Shown piece by piece: positions 6,906-11,149 of a stretch of 11,149 bases of DNA. Numbering within the stretch: position 1 is the first letter of the stretch; every line of letters begins with the position of its first letter. The position numbers were made by a program, and so were the translations under genes. The notes under the pieces were generated by a model that saw only the letters and a program-made list of their open reading frames with translations, was not told where the DNA came from and ran no database searches. Source of the DNA: CAZVXI01 sp964631295. GTDB lineage: Bacteria > Planctomycetota > Phycisphaerae > Phycisphaerales > SM1A02. Where the stretch lies: contig CAZVXI010000104.1 of assembly GCA_964631295.1 (NCBI GenBank), positions 1 through 11,149 of the forward strand, given 5' to 3'.

Positions 6906-9308
6906 CTACTTGCGCTTCTTGAAGCTCTTCTTCGAGCTGCGCTGTTTCTCTTTGCGGCGTTCGAGCATGGCGGCATATGCACGCGCCTGTGCATCGCGCT
7001 TCGCCGCCTTGCGCGGGTTTTTCTTCTTCGGCGGCGCTTCGAGGTCCAACTGATTGACATGCGCGCGAACGTATTTGCTCTCGATGATACCAACGGTACT
7101 CGACGTGAGAATGTACAACGTCAGGCCCGAGGGCGCGCTGTAGAGCATGATCGGAAACAGCACCACCATCATGATTTTCATGATCCGCTGCTGTTGCAAC
7201 TGCTCGGGTGTTGCAGTCGGGTTCGGCGGCGACATGTACTTCTGCTGCACGAAGAAAATTGCGCCCATCAGGATCGGCAGAATGTTGATGCCGGTGATAT
7301 TCCAGAACAGGAAACGAAACGGCTGCGAGAACTCACCAAGGCAATGGTCCGCGGATGAAAGGTCCGCCAGAAACGGCCAGCCGCCAATTTGCTGAAAGAT
7401 GCCGAAAAACGCCGGCTCATGACGCAGTTCTATCGCGGCGTAGAGCATTGCGTACAACGCAATCCAGATCGGTGTTTGCAGAAACATCGGCAGGCAGCCG
7501 AGCATCTGGAAAGGATTGACGCCGTGCTCGCGGAACAGTCGCATCTGCTCCACCTGCATCCGCTTCGGGTCGCTGGCATACTTCTTCTGCAGTTTGTCGA
7601 TCTCTGGCTTGACCTTCTGCATCGTCTTGCCGAAGCGCTGCATGTTGATCTGCGTGCGCTTCGTGATCGGGTGCAGCAGGCCTCGCACGACGAGAACGAG
7701 CATGATGATCGCGATGCCCCAGTCGAACACGACATGGTCGTGCAGCAGCGACAGGAACATCAGCAGCAACTTCGCCAGCCACTGGAACGTACAGATCGCG
7801 CAGCAGTTGGACATCTGGAACAGAATCAGTTTGCCCATCTGCAACTGATCCAGCGGATGCTGCGCGTTGAGAATGTCGCGCTCCTGCGGCCCGCCGTACA
7901 CACCCATGTCCAGCGAGAACCTGCTGTTTGCTTCAATCGTGTGCGTCGGCCCATAGATGAGCGTCATCACCGAAGGGTCATCCGCGTCCGGATCAACCTC
8001 CATCCGGATCTCTTCCACGATGGGAGCCAGCGTGGGGCGAACAGTCTGTCCTTCGGGAATCAGCGGGTGGATGGTGAGCGTGAAGTAGCGGTTCGTCGCG
8101 CCGAACCACGCGAGATCAAAATCGTTGTCGCGCACTTCATCGTTCGGCCAGATCGTGACCCGCTCGCGATACTGCGCTGCGTCGATTTTGCCTGCGATCC
8201 GGTTCTGCGCTGCCTTGGTTGCATCCTTCGCGACAGAGCCTCGCTCGAGAATGAAATCCGTGTCTTCTGCTGAGAGAATCTGTCCCGTCGGATCAGCCGA
8301 TGCAGGGTACATGTAGCCGAAACGAAAACGTCGGCGATCAATGTAGCGCGACCGATCAGGCAGCAGATCGCTTGGGCCGTATTGCACCCACTGGATATCC
8401 ACCGGCGCTGCTGTCAGGTTCTCGATCGACTGTTCGAGAATCAGATCGAAGTTGTCTCCAAGCGTGAATGTTCGCGTGATCTGTGCGACCGGCGTGCCAT
8501 CGGCAGTGTGAATCACCGTTCGGAACGAGCCGGGCGCGATCTGCGACCAGACCGGCATCTCGCTGCCGTCTTCATCAAGGATGGGCGGGAAGGCGTCCGC
8601 ACCTGCCGGGGCAACGGCTGCCCGCGCGACATCAAAGATGCGCACGCGCTGCCCGTCGATCAGCAGCGCACTCGCCGCAAGCATCGGAATGTTCACCCCC
8701 CCAACCGGCTCGTTGCTGATGATGTAGTGTTCTTCCACCGGCGGCAGGGGCGGAGCCTGGTCGGGCGGCGCGCCGTTGGCCAGGGCGGCATAGTGCGCCT
8801 CCGCTTTGTGTTTCGATCCGGCCGTCTGCCAGTAGTCAGACAGAATCAGCCGATCAATCCCCGCGCCGCTCGTGGAGAACTCGACGAGCATCGACGCCTC
8901 ACGCCGATCGAGCGAACCCAGCGTTGCAGGCGTGAAACTCGCCCCGGCCGTGGCTGCGTCCGGAGCCATGGCGTAAAGCCCCTCAAGTGATGGCTTTTCG
9001 ACCGGCTGATCGCCGGCGCCCGCGGTGGCTTCATCAGTGCTGTCGTCGACGACGGCAGAATCCTGATCCTGCGGGTCGTCGTCTGCTGGTGGTGCCTGTT
9101 CGTCATCAGAATCCGGGGCGGCGAGGGTAGTGTCGTCATCAGGTGATTGCGCCTCATCGCCGGGTGCAATCTCGCCCGCGGTCGTGTCAGGTGGTGTGAT
9201 CGGTGCGGCAGGCTGCTTGCCGGGCGAGAAGATCACCACTGCGAGCACAAGCAGGGCAGGCACGGAAACCAGCAGCGGGATGACGATTCGGCGAGCGCGG
9301 GGCGACAT
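6906..9308 (-). CDS. yidC: Membrane protein insertase YidC
   Basis: Inserts and folds inner-membrane proteins, alone or with SecYEG. After a short basic start, helix TM1 spans about residues 8-27. An acidic linker follows (41-100: 21 Asp/Glu and no Lys/Arg), then a large periplasmic beta-type domain to about 480. The conserved Oxa1/YidC core is 485-745, with VVRGLLHPITKR carrying the groove arginine R542, then the cytoplasmic hairpin, GVNPFQMLGCLPMFLQTPIW, ILPILMG and PSGLTLY. The C-terminal 40 residues hold 19 Lys/Arg. At 800 residues it is much longer than E. coli YidC (548). Basic YidC tails, including that of the planctomycete Rhodopirellula baltica, are known to bind ribosomes, so the same is inferred here. 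A candidate promoter lies upstream; no clear Shine-Dalgarno precedes ATG 9308. The gene directly precedes mnmE, a common pairing. Confidence 0.95.
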   Translation of the reverse strand: MSPRARRIVIPLLVSVPALLVLAVVIFSPGKQPAAPITPPDTTAGEIAPGDEAQSPDDDTTLAAPDSDDEQAPPADDDPQDQDSAVVDDSTDEATAGAGDQPVEKPSLEGLYAMAPDAATAGASFTPATLGSLDRREASMLVEFSTSGAGIDRLILSDYWQTAGSKHKAEAHYAALANGAPPDQAPPLPPVEEHYIISNEPVGGVNIPMLAASALLIDGQRVRIFDVARAAVAPAGADAFPPILDEDGSEMPVWSQIAPGSFRTVIHTADGTPVAQITRTFTLGDNFDLILEQSIENLTAAPVDIQWVQYGPSDLLPDRSRYIDRRRFRFGYMYPASADPTGQILSAEDTDFILERGSVAKDATKAAQNRIAGKIDAAQYRERVTIWPNDEVRDNDFDLAWFGATNRYFTLTIHPLIPEGQTVRPTLAPIVEEIRMEVDPDADDPSVMTLIYGPTHTIEANSRFSLDMGVYGGPQERDILNAQHPLDQLQMGKLILFQMSNCCAICTFQWLAKLLLMFLSLLHDHVVFDWGIAIIMLVLVVRGLLHPITKRTQINMQRFGKTMQKVKPEIDKLQKKYASDPKRMQVEQMRLFREHGVNPFQMLGCLPMFLQTPIWIALYAMLYAAIELRHEPAFFGIFQQIGGWPFLADLSSADHCLGEFSQPFRFLFWNITGINILPILMGAIFFVQQKYMSPPNPTATPEQLQQQRIMKIMMVVLFPIMLYSAPSGLTLYILTSSTVGIIESKYVRAHVNQLDLEAPPKKKNPRKAAKRDAQARAYAAMLERRKEKQRSSKKSFKKRK

Positions 9309-9346
9309 GTTCGATCAGCAGCTTTCTGGTTCGGCAGGTGCCAACG

Positions 9347-9366
9347 GGCTGCCTTCTTCAGCAGCC
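9347..9366. other. Small inverted repeat in the yidC leader
   Basis: GGCTGC (9347-9352) and GCAGCC (9361-9366) can form a six-base-pair stem with an 8-nt loop. It lies between the candidate yidC promoter and the yidC start codon. No T-run follows on either strand, so it is not an intrinsic terminator. It may be a minor leader structure or chance. Confidence 0.2.
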
Positions 9367-9402
9367 ACGACCGGCACTGGTGGGGAAACAGTGGGACGAG
9401 GC

Positions 9403-9431
9403 ATTGAAGCCGGCCCCGGCTGAATGGTCAA
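9403..9431 (-). promoter_or_regulatory. Candidate promoter for yidC
   Basis: On the minus strand TTGACC (9431-9426) and TTCAAT (9408-9403) are separated by exactly 17 bp, with five and four matches to the sigma-70 consensus. The -35 overlaps the stop codon of the phosphoesterase gene. The predicted transcript start, about 9396, gives an 87-nt leader to the yidC ATG. This suggests yidC-mnmE-thioesterase can be transcribed separately from the phosphoesterase gene. The evidence is motif matching only. Confidence 0.45.
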
Positions 9432-10189
9432 CGCCCTTCGCGAAGCCGATCACCCAGCCAGTCATTGAGTTCGGGAATCTCGTGGATCTTTTCCACCACG
9501 GCATCGACGTCGTACTCCAGCCGGTGAAACTCGACCGAGTTCGTGTCCTCATCAAGAATGGCATAACTGGCCCGCGGGTCGAGGTCGCGCGGCTGCCCGA
9601 CTGAGCCGGGATTGATGATCACGCGTTCATGTTCGTTGAAGGTGTATTTGCCCTCGAGTTCGGCCGCGGCGTAAAAGTCAGGCTCATCAGTAAAAACGCC
9701 CGGCACGTGCGTATGCCCGACGAGGCAGTGCTCGGGGACGAGGTCAAAGATCTGCTTCATTTTGACCGGCGAGTTCATCGCATCCTCCGGGAAGATGTAC
9801 TCATTGATCGGCCGACGCGGCGAGGCATGCACACACAGGAACTCGCCGAAGATCACACGCACGCGCAGCTTCCCGAGGAACTCCCACCGCGTCGCGGCCT
9901 TTTCGTGGTCTGGTTCTGCTTCAAACTGCGCCCGTGTCCAGTAGGCGGCCTGCTCAGCAGCAACGTTGAAGTTCGTCGGCTCGTAGAGGGCACCGAAGTC
10001 GTGGTTGCCCAGCAGGGCCCATTCGCAGCGCTCAGCAACGATGTCCACGCATTCCACCGGGTTCGGGCCGTAGCCGAGGATATCGCCAAGGCAGATGATC
10101 CGATCGATGTTGCGCTCATCGATATCTGCGAGGACGGTCTGGAAGGCCTCCAGGTTTCCGTGAATGTCGCTGATGACGGCTGTGCGCAC
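9428..10189 (-). CDS. Calcineurin-like metallophosphoesterase (YfcE/MJ0936-like)
   Basis: Cytoplasmic two-metal phosphoesterase of 253 residues with every family motif. These are SDIHGN (metal ligands D8 and H10), GDILGYGPNP (D36), GNHD (N62-D64), CVHASP (H121), GHTHVPG (H159 and H161) and INPGSVGQPRD (192-202). The GYGPNP and NPGSVGQPRD wording places it in the subgroup often annotated as phosphodiesterases of the YfcE/MJ0936 type; the physiological substrate is unknown. The start is GTG 10189, supported by GGAG six bases upstream (spacing CAACGT) and by a well-spaced promoter. No signal peptide or membrane helix is seen. It lies first in the minus-strand gene series, 119 bp before yidC, and is divergent from lpdA. 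A role in protein insertion cannot be concluded from proximity. Confidence 0.9.
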   Translation of the reverse strand: MRTAVISDIHGNLEAFQTVLADIDERNIDRIICLGDILGYGPNPVECVDIVAERCEWALLGNHDFGALYEPTNFNVAAEQAAYWTRAQFEAEPDHEKAATRWEFLGKLRVRVIFGEFLCVHASPRRPINEYIFPEDAMNSPVKMKQIFDLVPEHCLVGHTHVPGVFTDEPDFYAAAELEGKYTFNEHERVIINPGSVGQPRDLDPRASYAILDEDTNSVEFHRLEYDVDAVVEKIHEIPELNDWLGDRLREGR

Positions 10190-10218
10190 ACGTTGCTCCG
10201 GATGAAAGACAGGCTCCG

Positions 10219-10247
10219 ATGCTAGAGGTGGCCGCCGAGTGCGTCAA
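10219..10247 (-). promoter_or_regulatory. Candidate promoter for the phosphoesterase gene
   Basis: On the minus strand TTGACG (10247-10242) and TAGCAT (10224-10219) are separated by 17 bp, with five and four matches to the sigma-70 consensus. The predicted start, about 10212, gives a leader of roughly 22 nt containing the GGAG ribosome-binding site before GTG 10189. It is the most internally consistent promoter in the window. Confidence 0.55.
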
Positions 10248-10288
10248 TCGAAGGGCCGCACTGTGCTCGCATGACCGTCGCCCACCGC

Positions 10289-10294
10289 TACAAT
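10289..10294 (+). promoter_or_regulatory. Possible -10 element for lpdA
   Basis: TACAAT at 10289-10294 matches five of six -10 bases and lies 73 bp before the lpdA GTG, in the divergent intergenic region. The bases 16-18 bp upstream do not resemble a -35 element. If real, it may need an activator or use another sigma factor. Confidence 0.3.
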
Positions 10295-10367
10295 GCCAGA
10301 CTGGCTCGAACACAGCCAACCCACCCATTTTCACGGGCGATCGGTCTTCAACTGAAAGGACTCCACG

Positions 10368-11149
<782 letters not shown>

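Noticed and set aside
7389..8273. 294-residue plus-strand open frame inside yidC
   Set aside because: The protein is His/Arg/Gln-rich antisense of the conserved YidC core, with no recognisable motif.
9315..9404. Small minus-strand frame (29 residues, Pro/Ala-rich) ending 6 bp before yidC
   Set aside because: Its ATG overlaps the candidate yidC -10 element, it has no ribosome-binding site and resembles no known small protein such as YidD; probably untranslated leader.

Overview
The window looks like chromosomal DNA from a GC-rich, Gram-negative-type bacterium. It is dense with housekeeping genes and shows no phage, insertion sequence, CRISPR or RNA gene. A Planctomycetota (Phycisphaerae-like) origin is my best guess. 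It rests on the very long YidC with an acidic periplasmic linker and a strongly basic C-terminal tail, the VKOR-thioredoxin fusion, and the frequent GTG/TTG starts. No ribosomal RNA is present to test this.

Left arm, plus strand (1-4440): the 3' end of sucD (succinyl-CoA synthetase alpha); a 193-bp gap with a possible long imperfect hairpin; argS; and, 42 bp further on, a 652-residue membrane protein. This last protein joins a five-helix VKOR disulfide-forming core to two DsbA-like domains, the second of which has lost its CXXC. It is the most unusual gene here.

Middle and right, minus strand (10189 down to 4450): a calcineurin-like phosphoesterase, yidC, mnmE, a hotdog-fold acyl-CoA thioesterase (YbgC-like), then a ParD/ParE-type antitoxin-toxin pair. 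The genes run in one direction with very short gaps (yidC-mnmE 3 bp, mnmE-thioesterase 9 bp, thioesterase-antitoxin 48 bp, antitoxin/toxin overlapping by one base). Reasonable sigma-70-like promoters lie before the phosphoesterase and before yidC, and a weaker one before the antitoxin. The toxin gene converges on the VKOR-fusion gene with only 9 bp between the stop codons and no visible terminator.

Far right, plus strand (10368 to the edge): the 5' 260 codons of dihydrolipoyl dehydrogenase (lpdA), divergent from the phosphoesterase across a 178-bp promoter region.

Functionally, the window combines central metabolism (sucD, lpdA), translation and tRNA modification (argS, mnmE), envelope protein biogenesis (YidC for membrane insertion, the VKOR-DsbA fusion for disulfide formation), and a small toxin-antitoxin module at the end of the housekeeping array. 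No wholly new system is evident. The main novelty candidate is the tandem, partly degenerate DsbA architecture.
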